Source of the DNA: Alloactinosynnema sp. L-07
GTDB lineage: Bacteria > Actinomycetota > Actinomycetes > Mycobacteriales > Pseudonocardiaceae
DNA length: 64,000 bases
NCBI RefSeq assembly: GCF_900070365.1
Contig: NZ_LN850107.1
Coordinates: forward strand, 2,976,001-3,040,000
Direction: 5' to 3'
Made by a program: the position numbers and the translations under genes. Shown here piece by piece: positions 43,713-52,470 of the stretch; the stretch's first letter is position 1, and the number at the start of each line of letters is the position of its first letter. The notes beneath the pieces were generated by a model. The model had not been told where the DNA came from. It saw only the letters and a list, made by a program, of their open reading frames with translations, and searched no databases.

Positions 43713-45122
43713 TCAGCGCTTTCCCAGCTTTGTGGCGTCGACCTCGACTCGCTCACCCCTGCTGCGCAGGTACAGCCAGTTGACCACCCACAGCAGGATC
43801 CCAACGCCGATCAGCGCGAGCGCGAGGTAGTAGTCGCCTGCCGGTCGGCCGGACAGCACCGGGACGGCGAGGTACCCGCACAGCACGGCGGCCAGGATCG
43901 GCGCCCAGGTCGGCGCTCGGAAGTGCTTGTGCTCCACCGACTCCCGGCGCAGCACCAGAACGGCCGCGTTGACCACGGTGAAGACGATCAGGAGCAGCAG
44001 CGCGGTGGTGCCGCCGAGCTTGCTCACCCCGTCGGCCCCGGCGGAGGCGACGAGCACGGCCGCGATGCCGGTGGTCACCAGGATCGCCACCCACGGCGTG
44101 CGGCGCAGCGGGTGCACGGTGCCGAACGCCCTGGGCAGGATCCGCTCGTTCGCCATGCCGTAGAGCAGCCTGCTGGCCATCAACATGTTGATCAGCGCTG
44201 AGTTGACCACCGCGAACAGGCCGATGAACGCGAACAAGCGCAGGGGGAAGCCGGGCGCACCGACCGCGAGCACGTTGAGCAGCGCGTTGGACTTGGCGGC
44301 GGCGAGATCGTTGGCCGGGATCAGCAGCGAGGATGTGAGCGCCACCAGGATATAGATCACCGCCGCGGCGCCGAGGCCTGCGAGTAGCGCCTTGGGGAAG
44401 ATGCGCGCGGGCTCCTTGCACTCCTCGGCCATGTTCACCGAGTCCTCGAACCCCACCATGGCGAAGAACGCGAGCGACGTGGCCGCCGTGACGGCCAGCA
44501 ACGCGCTCTGGTCCGCGGTTTTGAACTCGGTCAGCCTGGCGGGCTCGCCATTGCCCTGCAGCACTGCCCACACCCCGACCCCGATGATGATCAGGAGGCC
44601 GGACAGCTCGATGCAGGTGAGCACCACGTTGGCCTTGACCGACTCGGACACCCCGATGAAGTTGATCGCGGCGAGCATGAGGACGAAGACCACGGCGACG
44701 ATCGCGATGACCGGGGCCGACACCTTGATATCGAACGACGCGGGCAGGTACGTGGCGCCGAAGGCCCGGGCGGCCGCGGAGGCCGACGTGATGCCGGAGC
44801 ACATCACGGTGAAGGCGACGAGGAACGTCAGGAACGGGATCTTGAACGCGCGGTTGGTGTACAGCGCGGCTCCGGCGGCCCTCGGGTACTTGCCGACCAG
44901 CTCCAGATAGCTGAACGCGGTCAGGAACGCCACGATGAAGGCCACCAGGAACGGCACCCACAGCGCACCACCGACCCGGCCCGCCACGCTGCCGGTGAGC
45001 GCGTAGATGCCGGTGCCGAGAACGTCACCGATCACGAAGAAGAACAGCAGCTTGGGCCCAATGGCCCGCTTGAGGCCGGGTTGGGCCTGTGCGGGCTCCG
45101 GTGCCGTGGTTTCCGTAGCCAT
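43713..45122 (-). CDS. APC-family amino acid permease
   Basis: A 469-residue permease with 12 or more helices and the family start LLFFFVIGDVLGTGIYALTG, then FSYLELVGKYPRAAGAALYT and FFAMVGFEDSVNMAEECKEP. It would import amino acids or amines by proton coupling. The ATG at 45122 is 70 bp from the left end of an insertion sequence whose transposase reads in the same direction, so transcription may run into it from the element. Confidence 0.88.
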   Translation of the reverse strand: MATETTAPEPAQAQPGLKRAIGPKLLFFFVIGDVLGTGIYALTGSVAGRVGGALWVPFLVAFIVAFLTAFSYLELVGKYPRAAGAALYTNRAFKIPFLTFLVAFTVMCSGITSASAAARAFGATYLPASFDIKVSAPVIAIVAVVFVLMLAAINFIGVSESVKANVVLTCIELSGLLIIIGVGVWAVLQGNGEPARLTEFKTADQSALLAVTAATSLAFFAMVGFEDSVNMAEECKEPARIFPKALLAGLGAAAVIYILVALTSSLLIPANDLAAAKSNALLNVLAVGAPGFPLRLFAFIGLFAVVNSALINMLMASRLLYGMANERILPRAFGTVHPLRRTPWVAILVTTGIAAVLVASAGADGVSKLGGTTALLLLIVFTVVNAAVLVLRRESVEHKHFRAPTWAPILAAVLCGYLAVPVLSGRPAGDYYLALALIGVGILLWVVNWLYLRSRGERVEVDATKLGKR

Positions 45123-45192
45123 GAAAAGAGTGTGCCGGATCACTTCGGCATCGGCCATTTCGAGAAGTACGACGCCGGAAGATCGCGGCTAG

Positions 45193-46776
45193 CTTGAGTT
45201 TTAACCTGTGCGGCGGGGTCGTGGGTTGGTGGACTTTGCCTTCTTGCCGTGGGCGGGTTTCTGTTTGTTTGGGCTGGTCATGACGTGCACGTCGTGGCGG
45301 GCCGCGGGCTGGTGGTTGGGGACTCCGGCGGGGCGGCCGTGGCCGGGTCGTGAGGGTTTCGGGACACCGGCAGGGCGGGCCAGATGTGGGCGCAGGTTCC
45401 GAAACCCGCGCCGGACTCTGGCTGGGGACAGTGTTTGTGCCGCGACGGGTTTCTCCCATGGGCGGCGCAGGTCGGCCGTGAGACCGCGTGCGAGGCGTAG
45501 TTGGGTGTAGGCGGCCAGCAGTAGCCAGGTCCATCGGTCGGCCGCCTGCGGGGACCGGAGTTTCGGGGTGGTCCAGCCGAGGGTCTGTTTGAGCATGCGG
45601 AAGGTGTGCTCGATGTCGAACCGGCGCAGGAATGCCTGCCAGAGTCGGTCGACCTCGCCGGTGGTGAGTCCGGTCCGCGAGTGCCAGAGCCACACGGGTT
45701 TGGGGATCGCCCCGGAGGGCAGGCGGGCGACTTCGAGGCGGATCACGGTTCCCTCCAGGATCGGAAGGTTCCCGGTGTGGTCTGCCCAGGCGATGCGGTG
45801 GGTCAGCCGGGGATGCAGCCGGTCCCAGGCCCGGACGTGCGCGGGGCCGTAGAGGCGGGTCTCGGTCCGTGTGGTGACCTCGGGCTCGCCCCAACTGTCA
45901 GGGTCACCGAAGGCGAACTCGCCGCCGTGGCGGCGGGGCCTGCCCAGGGTGCCAGGCGGCTGCGGTGGCGCGGGACGGCGCAGGACCCGGTCCGAACGCA
46001 TCCGCACCAGCACGGTGATCGGCAGGTCGGCCAGCACGTGGGCCAGACGGGGACCGTCGTAGCCCGCATCGGCCACCAGCAGGATCTCCGGATCCCCCGG
46101 CCGCCACTGCCCCGCCGCGATCAGCCGGTCCACCACGCCACGCACCTGCCCGGCGGTGACGGTCGCGGCGTCATCACCGGGCGCCAGCCGGACCGCGTCC
46201 AACGGCGCGGTCCACGAGCCACGCCCGGCCTCCAGGGCGACGATCACCGAGTAGGGCCAGCCCGGCACCATGATGTGGGTGTCCTTGCCGCGCCCGTAGG
46301 TGTGACACAGCACCCGCTGCGGCGAGGTGTGGGCCTCCGGGCGCAGCCAACAGGTGACATCCACCGCCAGCACCAACCGCCCGCCCGCGGCCCGAGGCAC
46401 CGACACCGCGGCCACCGCGCAACGCAGCCGGTCGAGGTCCACCCGGCCCTGCGCCAGCGCCGCGTAACCGCTGCCATGACCTCGGCGATGCTCCGCGACC
46501 AGCGACAACTCCGCGACCGAACGCACCGGCCCATCGGCACACAACACCGCGTCGGCCAGCTCGAACAACGCGTCCGCCCGCCGGGTCAAACACCCATGGA
46601 ACTCCCGCCGGAACCCGCACAGCTCCCCGACGCCCACCCCGCCATCGGCGTGATGCACACTGATCACCGTAGCCCTTGTCTTGATCTTCCTTCTGTCGCA
46701 AGAGGAATGATCAACCAAGGGCTACACCCATGATCAACAGGGGTCGCCGACCAGCACCCGAAGGTTAAAACTCAAG
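45193..46776 (-). mobile_element. IS701-like insertion sequence, complete
   Basis: A 1584-bp element with perfect 15-bp terminal inverted repeats CTTGAGTTTTAACCT (45193-45207) and AGGTTAAAACTCAAG (46762-46776). CTAG occurs directly outside both ends (45189-45192 and 46777-46780), a 4-bp duplication matching the YTAR preference of IS701 elements; as CTAG is its own complement the repeat could also be read as 18-19 bp arms. One transposase gene fills it. It looks intact and recent. Confidence 0.87.
45201..46667 (-). CDS. DDE transposase, IS701-like
   Basis: A transposase of about 488 residues. Catalytic acids are likely Asp in LVLAVDVTCWLRP, Asp in ILLVADAGYDGP and Glu in RRFDIEHTFRMLKQTLGW. 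The C-terminal 80 residues are basic and rich in Pro/Arg/Lys. The GTG at 46667 has AAGGG five bases upstream; a TTG at 46718 would extend it by 17 residues. The TAA stop (45201-45203) lies inside the left terminal repeat. Confidence 0.85.
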   Translation of the reverse strand: MISVHHADGGVGVGELCGFRREFHGCLTRRADALFELADAVLCADGPVRSVAELSLVAEHRRGHGSGYAALAQGRVDLDRLRCAVAAVSVPRAAGGRLVLAVDVTCWLRPEAHTSPQRVLCHTYGRGKDTHIMVPGWPYSVIVALEAGRGSWTAPLDAVRLAPGDDAATVTAGQVRGVVDRLIAAGQWRPGDPEILLVADAGYDGPRLAHVLADLPITVLVRMRSDRVLRRPAPPQPPGTLGRPRRHGGEFAFGDPDSWGEPEVTTRTETRLYGPAHVRAWDRLHPRLTHRIAWADHTGNLPILEGTVIRLEVARLPSGAIPKPVWLWHSRTGLTTGEVDRLWQAFLRRFDIEHTFRMLKQTLGWTTPKLRSPQAADRWTWLLLAAYTQLRLARGLTADLRRPWEKPVAAQTLSPARVRRGFRNLRPHLARPAGVPKPSRPGHGRPAGVPNHQPAARHDVHVMTSPNKQKPAHGKKAKSTNPRPRRTG

Positions 46777-47021
46777 CTAGGCTACGTTCATATTTGGGCG
46801 AGGGACGGGTCGTTGGATCCAGTGGGCTCGTTGGGCGACACGCCAACCGGTGCGCGAGGTGCTGGTCGCCCGGTCGGGAATGTCCGGTGTGGACACATCC
46901 AGTGCCAGGAGGAAGTCGTGCAGCACGTCCGACTCGACGCCGGGCTGCTCGATTCCACCTGCCCGGGCGGTTGCGCCACCCTGAGTCACAGGTAGCGTCC
47001 GCAACGTAGTGGAATAGGCCC

Positions 47022-47966
47022 ATGACGAAGCGCTGGCTGATCGGTCTCGCCGCGGTCCTCGGCGCGGTCGCCTTGGGATGGCTGTTGTTCGGACCCGCGG
47101 TGGCCTGGCTCGCGGGCGGCGACCTCGACCAGCTCGGCCCCAAGGAGCGCTTGGACGCGATCAGCGCCATTCGTGGTCAGCTCACCACCGTGCTCAGTGC
47201 GTTCGTGGTCGCGGGCGGTCTCGTCTACACCGCCCGCAAGTTCGCCCTCGACCGCGACAAGCAGTTCACCGACCGGTTCAACGCCGCGGTGGATCATCTT
47301 GGGGCGGCCGACGCCACGGTCCGGGCCGGTGGCGTCCGCGCGCTGGACCGCATCATGTTCGACTCCCCCCGCGACCGGTCTCGCGTCCGCGAGACGCTGA
47401 CCGACTTTCTCCGCCAGCACACCAGCGCGGCCGAACCCGACGCGGTCCGCACTCGCGGCGATCTCCGCGCGGCGGTCTCGGCGCTGCGGGAAGCACCACC
47501 GCGCAAGGTCGAGGACACACCACTTGATCTACGTGGCGTACGGCTCGCGGGCGCGAGCCTGACTGGCATCGCTCTCCCCCACAGCCGCCTTGACCAGGCC
47601 GATCTCACCGAGTCGAACCTCACCGACGCCGACCTCGACTCCGCCCGGCTCGACGGGGCGACCCTGAGCGATGCCGTCGCAGCACGCACCCGGATGCGCT
47701 CGGCGTCCCTGCGGCGAGCTGTGTTGGCGGGCACCGACCTCACGGGGGCCGACTGCAGTTTAGCCGACCTCACCGAGGCCGACCTGAGGCTCGCGACGCT
47801 GCGCGACACCGTGCTGACGAACGCGGTCCTGGTCAACACCGACCTTCGCGGCACTGACCTCAGCGGCGCGATCGGTCTGACCGCCGAGCAGATCCGCCGG
47901 GCGAAGCTCGACGAGCGCACCAAGATGCCCGCGGGGATCGACCATCCCCTCAGCGCCAGACCGTGA
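47022..47966 (+). CDS. Membrane-anchored pentapeptide-repeat protein
   Basis: A 314-residue protein with an N-terminal helix (LIGLAAVLGAVALGWLLFG), a second hydrophobic stretch near residue 65 (LTTVLSAFVVAGGLVYTA), a charged region and about 20 pentapeptide repeats (A-D/N-L-x-x) from residue 170 to 290. The latter form a right-handed square helix. GGAATAGG precedes the ATG. Such proteins are widespread in actinomycetes; the function is unknown. It ends 31 bp before the phase-variable gene. Confidence 0.85.
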   Translation: MTKRWLIGLAAVLGAVALGWLLFGPAVAWLAGGDLDQLGPKERLDAISAIRGQLTTVLSAFVVAGGLVYTARKFALDRDKQFTDRFNAAVDHLGAADATVRAGGVRALDRIMFDSPRDRSRVRETLTDFLRQHTSAAEPDAVRTRGDLRAAVSALREAPPRKVEDTPLDLRGVRLAGASLTGIALPHSRLDQADLTESNLTDADLDSARLDGATLSDAVAARTRMRSASLRRAVLAGTDLTGADCSLADLTEADLRLATLRDTVLTNAVLVNTDLRGTDLSGAIGLTAEQIRRAKLDERTKMPAGIDHPLSARP

Positions 47967-47997
47967 CCACCCCCTGCGGGAACTAGAGTGCCCAGCG

Positions 47998-48483
47998 ATG
48001 AACTCGCCCTGGGGACCTGAACGCGTCGCTACGTGGGCGACACTGCGCTCGGCGCGGAAGGTGCTCTTCATCGTGCACACGGTCGCGTCAGCCAATCGAC
48101 TCGCCGACGTTGTGTCGTTGTTCGATTCCGATCTGCGGATTCAGCTTGTTTTCACCTGCCCGGACGAATCCGCCATGCCCAACGGCGTCGCGGAATACCT
48201 CCAGAATTCCGGCGCATCGGTAATTTCCTGGACCGACGCGGTCACAGGAAATTGGGATCTGGCGATCACCGCCAACACCCGGGGAAACATCCATGACGTC
48301 ACGGCACCATTGATTGTGATGTCCCACGGCGTCGGATACAGTAAGAATCTGCCGGAAAGCCGGAAAGCCGGAAAGCCGGAAAGCCGGAAAGCCGGAAAGC
48401 CGGAAAGCCGTGTATGGCCTTTCGCCCGATTCCCTGGTGCGAGCGGGTCGCGTCGTGCCCGATGTCCTCGTTCTGTCGCATGA
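47998..48483 (+). CDS. Phase-variable GT-B-like gene, N-terminal part (frame closed after the repeat)
   Basis: From the ATG at 47998 this frame gives a Rossmann-like N-terminal domain (RKVLFIVHTVASANRLADVVSLF, TCPDESAMPNGVAEYL, PLIVMSHGVGYSKNLP), then the octamer-encoded peptide PESRKAGK repeated, and then 24 residues of unrelated sequence before a stop at 48483. The natural continuation, YGLSPDSLVRAGRVVPDVLV, lies in the +1 frame. Adding one 8-bp unit (or removing two) would join both parts into a single protein of about 575 residues. See the repeat and the following entry. This state is read as OFF. Confidence 0.75.
   Translation: MNSPWGPERVATWATLRSARKVLFIVHTVASANRLADVVSLFDSDLRIQLVFTCPDESAMPNGVAEYLQNSGASVISWTDAVTGNWDLAITANTRGNIHDVTAPLIVMSHGVGYSKNLPESRKAGKPESRKAGKPESRVWPFARFPGASGSRRARCPRSVA
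48351..48410 (+). repeat. Octanucleotide tandem repeat GCCGGAAA x 7.5
   Basis: Seven perfect copies of GCCGGAAA plus GCCG. The unit length is not a multiple of three, so each gain or loss of a copy shifts the reading frame of the surrounding gene. All three frames through the repeat are open and encode the same cyclic peptide PESRKAGK. Copy numbers of 8.5, 5.5 or 2.5 would restore one open gene. This is the structure of a slipped-strand contingency locus. Confidence 0.9.
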
Positions 48484-49717
48484 CGAGCAGGCCGATCGTC
48501 TGGCCGACTCGGTCCCGGAAGCCGTCGACCGTGCGGTGGTGGTCGGAGATCCCCGGTTCGACCGCATGCTCGCGAGCAGGCCTCGGCGGCCTGGGTTCCG
48601 CGCCGCGCTCGGGGTCGGTGATGACGATGTCTTCGTGGTGGTCAGCACGACATGGTGGTCACGGTCGCTGTTCGGGACCTGGCCTGATCTGCTCCGACAG
48701 CTCATCGCCGAACTTCCGGTCGACGGGTACCGCGTGGCGGCTGTGCTGCACCCCCACATCTGGCACGAGCACGGCCCCGGTCAGGTGGCGCTGTGGCTCG
48801 CCGACTGCCTGCGTTCCGGACTGATCCTCATCCCGCCCGCGGAGGGCTGGGCGGCCGCGTTGATCGCCTCGGACGTCGTGATCGGCGACCACGGAGCCGT
48901 GACCTGCTATGGCGCCGCGCTGGACAAGCCGGTACTCCTCGCCGCGTTCCCCACCGAGGATGTCGCGGTGGGGTCCTGTGTGGAGCAACTGGGACTGGTG
49001 GCTTCGCCCCTCATTCGGGGCCGCGATCTGCGCGGCCAGGTCGACCGGGCTGTCGCGGACCACGAACCCGGCAGCTACGGCGAGGTCGTCGATCTCGTCT
49101 CGGCGTATCCGGGCGAAGCCGCCGCCCGTCTGCGGGCCCTCTGCTATGGCGTGATGGGGTTGCCGGAGCCGCCGGGCCCGGTCGTGGTCCCCCTGCTCGC
49201 CGAGCCCTCAGCGCTATGGGCACCGTACGCGGCCGTCCGGGTTTCCGGGGATCCGACGGACACCGATGCGGTCCGGTTGCGACGCCATCCAGCCGACGCA
49301 CTGCAGAACCGCGAGTCGGCCCGTCCTGTCCTCGACGACGCGCACCTCGTGGTCGAAGCCGGCCATCAGGTGCCGGTGATCAGAGGTAACGCGGACATCG
49401 TGTTCACCCGAGACACGTCGTCGGCCGGCGACTGGCTGCGGGCGGCGACCGTCGAGCACCCGTTCGCGCGCATCGTCGCCGTTGTGTCCGGAAAGGACTG
49501 TGTCGCCGCTGTCAGCGAAGGTCCCGTCGTCGAACTGACCCACACCGAAGGGGCACGGCTGGACCCACTCGCGGCCGTCTCGGCCCTGTACGTGTGGCTC
49601 GCCCACCAGACCGCCGACACGCCGCCACCGTCCCAACTCCGCGTGCGCGCCGATCGGTCCGGTGAGGCGGTGTTCACGATCAAAGAGTCAGAGCTTTTCG
49701 GCCCGCGGATCACCTAG
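48410..49717 (+). CDS. Phase-variable GT-B/TagF-like gene, C-terminal part
   Basis: This frame (435 codons from GTG 48410) carries the rest of the protein: YGLSPDSLVRAGRVVPDVLVLSHD, VVGDPRFDRMLAS, a strand VFVVVSTTWW, AAVLHPHIWHEHGP, and ASDVVIGDHGAVTCYGAALDKPVLL. The last pattern resembles the donor-site half of TagB/TagF CDP-glycerol glycerophosphotransferases and other GT-B folds, suggesting cell-surface polymer work; that is a tentative fold-level inference. Upstream its frame is closed by TGA at 48317, so by itself it has only the GTG inside the repeat edge, with GGAAAG as a weak ribosome binding site. Its 3' end overlaps the convergent STAND gene by 30 bp. Confidence 0.75.
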   Translation: MYGLSPDSLVRAGRVVPDVLVLSHDEQADRLADSVPEAVDRAVVVGDPRFDRMLASRPRRPGFRAALGVGDDDVFVVVSTTWWSRSLFGTWPDLLRQLIAELPVDGYRVAAVLHPHIWHEHGPGQVALWLADCLRSGLILIPPAEGWAAALIASDVVIGDHGAVTCYGAALDKPVLLAAFPTEDVAVGSCVEQLGLVASPLIRGRDLRGQVDRAVADHEPGSYGEVVDLVSAYPGEAAARLRALCYGVMGLPEPPGPVVVPLLAEPSALWAPYAAVRVSGDPTDTDAVRLRRHPADALQNRESARPVLDDAHLVVEAGHQVPVIRGNADIVFTRDTSSAGDWLRAATVEHPFARIVAVVSGKDCVAAVSEGPVVELTHTEGARLDPLAAVSALYVWLAHQTADTPPPSQLRVRADRSGEAVFTIKESELFGPRIT

Positions 49718-51601
49718 CATCGTGTAGATCTCCCTGAGCCGGTCTCGATACTCCGCTGCGCCTGACGCCACCAGCAGTTCCAGCGCCGCACCCTCGCCAC
49801 GCAGGGAACCGTCCGCTCGGAACAACACACTCGCCCGCCGCGCCGAGTCGGTGTCGTCGGTGTCGGCCTCAGCCACGACGAGGAGCGACTTGGCGAGGTT
49901 GTCCGACTCCCCGGACTGGGCGAAGTAGTCGGCCGCGGCCGCCGCGGCGATCGCCGCTTGCTTGTCACCCATCCGCAGCCAGACCCGGGCGCGCTGCAGG
50001 TGGAGCAGGGCGAACATCCGGGGTCGCAGCGACTCGGCTGCCTCGTTTTCAGCCACCCACCACGACTCGTCGAACCGACACAGCGCGGCGGCACTGTCCC
50101 CGCTCCGGGCGGCGACCTTTCCCAGCCACTCCAGAGCACTCTGCCTTCCCTGCGAGTCGCCACACTCCTCGGCGAACCCGAGCGAGTCGGCGAACTGACG
50201 GTGCGCATGGTCGAGTTCGCCGGTGGCGAGCAGCGCGGCGCCCAGCTGAGAGGACATCCGCATGCGCACCCGCGAGTCGCCGACGCGGCCCGCCGCGCCC
50301 ACACCGATCTGGTGGGTGGTGATCCAGTCCTCGTAGTGGCCGTGCAGGTGGTAGAGGCCCCACAACGCCTCGCACAGCTGCCAGGCGAGGTCGTCGAGGT
50401 GGAACCTCTCGGCTTGCAAGACCGCCGAGCGCAGATTCGGCCGCCACGCCTCCAGCCAGTCCAGAGCCGCGGATCGGGTGGGCACAGCGCCGAGGTCACC
50501 GTACGCGGGCCCGATCCGGGGCCGGTCGGACAACGCACGGTCATGCCGCGCGGTCTCCGCCAGATACCACCGGACGACCCGCTCCGCGGCGGCCCGCTGC
50601 TGGTCGAACCCGTCGGTGTTCTCCAAGAGTTCCCTGGCGTGCCAGTGCGCGATGTCGTGGATCTCGAATCGGTCGGCCGCGACCTGGGTGACCAGGTGCG
50701 CGCTCGCAAGTTCCGCCAACAGCGCAGGTTCGTCCAACAGGGCCGTCGCGGCGGCGAGCGGCACCACCGACCCAGGATGCAGTCCCACAGCGATCCGGTA
50801 GGCGCGCTGCGCCCGCGGCGAAAGTCTGTCGTAGGCGCGGTCGAAACTGTCGCGAACGAATCCCTGGGATTCGGGGTCCAACGCGCTCAGTCCGCGCCGG
50901 GACAACTGCCGCAGCAGCTCCGAGATCTCCCAGTCCGGGGTAGCGGCGATCTGGGCGACGGTCGTGGTGATCGCCAGCGGGTACCCACCACACGCGCGAA
51001 CCACTGACTCTGGCCCCACGTCCTCGGCCGAGCACCACCGCGGTCCCAGCATCCGGTCGAACAGATCCAGGCCGTACGCCTCGTCGAGCGGCGTCACCGG
51101 CACCACGGCGAACTCCAGCTGACGCAGCCTGCGAATCGGGGACCGCGAGATCGCCACCACCGCCGAGCGCGGCGAGTTCAGCAGGAACGGCTCCACCTGG
51201 GCGGCACTGGCGACATCCTCCAGAACCAGCAGCACGCTCATCGGATACGTCTTGGTCAGCAGCCGCCGAGACCGATCCTCCGCCGAGACCGGCAGTTCCC
51301 CCGCGGGCACCCCGACGTCGACGAGCACACTCCCCAATGCCTCACACAGCAAGTCGGGCACACGCAGGGCGGCATCACCCAGCCGCACCCGGATCGCGCC
51401 GTCGGCGAACCGGTCCGGCGAATCCCAATAAGCCTTGTGGACAAGACTCCGAACGCCCACCCCAGCGGCGCCGTGCACCGACACATAGGCAGGCCGCCCG
51501 GCCCCGCGCGCCCGGTCGAAGTGCTCACAGATCGCATGCAAGGGCAGCTCGCGATCGACGAACACCGCGGGCGGCATCGGCAGCTGCCGCAGAACTGACA
51601 T
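49688..51601 (-). CDS. STAND/NB-ARC-like protein with TPR region and degenerate P-loop
   Basis: A 637-residue protein. Residues 25-290 form an NB-ARC/AAA-like NTPase module, followed by a helical region and TPR-like repeats from about 400 to the end. Walker A reads HGAAGVGVRSL, so the Lys of GxxGxGKS/T is missing, and Walker B reads VLLVLEDVA with Glu in place of the Asp. The GLPLA-like motif GGYPLAI is kept. No DNA-binding domain precedes the NTPase. GGGGAGGG stands before the ATG. It may be a sensor or regulator that no longer hydrolyses ATP. It converges on the phase-variable gene. Confidence 0.82.
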   Translation of the reverse strand: MSVLRQLPMPPAVFVDRELPLHAICEHFDRARGAGRPAYVSVHGAAGVGVRSLVHKAYWDSPDRFADGAIRVRLGDAALRVPDLLCEALGSVLVDVGVPAGELPVSAEDRSRRLLTKTYPMSVLLVLEDVASAAQVEPFLLNSPRSAVVAISRSPIRRLRQLEFAVVPVTPLDEAYGLDLFDRMLGPRWCSAEDVGPESVVRACGGYPLAITTTVAQIAATPDWEISELLRQLSRRGLSALDPESQGFVRDSFDRAYDRLSPRAQRAYRIAVGLHPGSVVPLAAATALLDEPALLAELASAHLVTQVAADRFEIHDIAHWHARELLENTDGFDQQRAAAERVVRWYLAETARHDRALSDRPRIGPAYGDLGAVPTRSAALDWLEAWRPNLRSAVLQAERFHLDDLAWQLCEALWGLYHLHGHYEDWITTHQIGVGAAGRVGDSRVRMRMSSQLGAALLATGELDHAHRQFADSLGFAEECGDSQGRQSALEWLGKVAARSGDSAAALCRFDESWWVAENEAAESLRPRMFALLHLQRARVWLRMGDKQAAIAAAAAADYFAQSGESDNLAKSLLVVAEADTDDTDSARRASVLFRADGSLRGEGAALELLVASGAAEYRDRLREIYTMLGDPRAEKL

Positions 51602-51663
51602 CGGCCCTCCCCAAGTCCGACGAGAACCCTACACACCGACGATCACCACACGCAGCCGAACCG

Positions 51664-52368
51664 TTACTCAAGGGTGTGGCGGTCGCGAGCGCCGCGGGCG
51701 CTCAGGAACCTGATGGGGCCGATCAGGGCCCGATAGAGGAGTCGCACCGCCCGTCCGGGGAGGAGGCCGTGTCGTTCCTCTTCCCAGACCCTGCCCCTGG
51801 GATGACTCCTGATCAAGGGCCCTTCGGTGATCGCCGGGGCGGTGATCAGGAGCTCGACGCTGGAGAGGTGTTTGACGCTCATGTAACCGTACTGACTGGG
51901 GCTGACCAGGCGGGCCGGAGCGCCGTGGTCACTGTCGAGCGGGTGGCCGTCGAGATTCTGCGCGATGAGGACGTCGTCGGCCAGGATGTCGTCGATCGTC
52001 ACCGCGGCTTCCCAGCCGTCGAGTCCGCCGCACTTGATGTGGGTGATCAATGTTCCGGGTGGAACCGCCGGTTCGATGAGAGCGCGGTAGAGCGTCGCGA
52101 ACGAGACGCCTTCCCAGCGCAGGTCGGTCGCCGTCCAGCCTGCCACGCAGTGGAAGTCGGCCGCGATCTCCTGCCGCGGCAGGAGCGAGAGCGAGGCGAG
52201 CGGAATGTCGAATTCCTCGGTCACCGCTCCGCGTACTTCGATCACCGGGTCGACCGGAACGGCCGGGGCAGGCCGGGACAGGTGCGAGCCGAAACGGGGG
52301 AATCCCTCGACCCGGCGTTGTCCTGGAGGAAGCCCGTTCCCCTTGATCAAGCCCTTAGCGTCGCCCAT
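51664..52368 (-). CDS. Sulfite-oxidase-like molybdopterin oxidoreductase
   Basis: A 234-residue cytoplasmic member of the sulfite oxidase/YedY fold. The Mo-binding Cys lies in DFHCVAGWTATDLRWEGV, with typical HIKCGGLDGWEA and LDSDHGAPARLVSPSQYGYMSVKHL. There is no TAT signal or haem domain, so it is the short single-domain type whose substrate is unknown. A small inverted repeat ATACC-N4-GGTAT (52378-52391) lies just upstream. No Moco synthesis genes are nearby. Confidence 0.88.
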   Translation of the reverse strand: MGDAKGLIKGNGLPPGQRRVEGFPRFGSHLSRPAPAVPVDPVIEVRGAVTEEFDIPLASLSLLPRQEIAADFHCVAGWTATDLRWEGVSFATLYRALIEPAVPPGTLITHIKCGGLDGWEAAVTIDDILADDVLIAQNLDGHPLDSDHGAPARLVSPSQYGYMSVKHLSSVELLITAPAITEGPLIRSHPRGRVWEEERHGLLPGRAVRLLYRALIGPIRFLSARGARDRHTLE

Positions 52369-52426
52369 GGCACGACAATACCAAACGGTATGGCATGGTG
52401 GCGGCGGCATGCCCGCCACCTGCTGG

Positions 52427-52470
52427 GCCGGTGGTGCCTGCGCACGCTCGGATGCGCAGTCACCACCGGC
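52427..52470. repeat. Long two-part hairpin in a divergent promoter region
   Basis: GCCGGTGGTG (52427-52436) pairs with CACCACCGGC (52461-52470), and inside it TGCGCA (52439-52444) pairs with TGCGCA (52453-52458) around an 8-base loop. It sits between divergent genes, so it is not a terminator for either; it may be an operator or a small structured RNA. Confidence 0.5.

Noticed and set aside
46781..47021. Short open frames right of the insertion sequence, considered as a second transposase remnant
   Set aside because: No DDE motif or repeat ends; nothing recognisable.
48351..48410. The octamer array considered as a CRISPR
   Set aside because: Units are 8 bp without spacers and lie within coding sequence; no cas genes.
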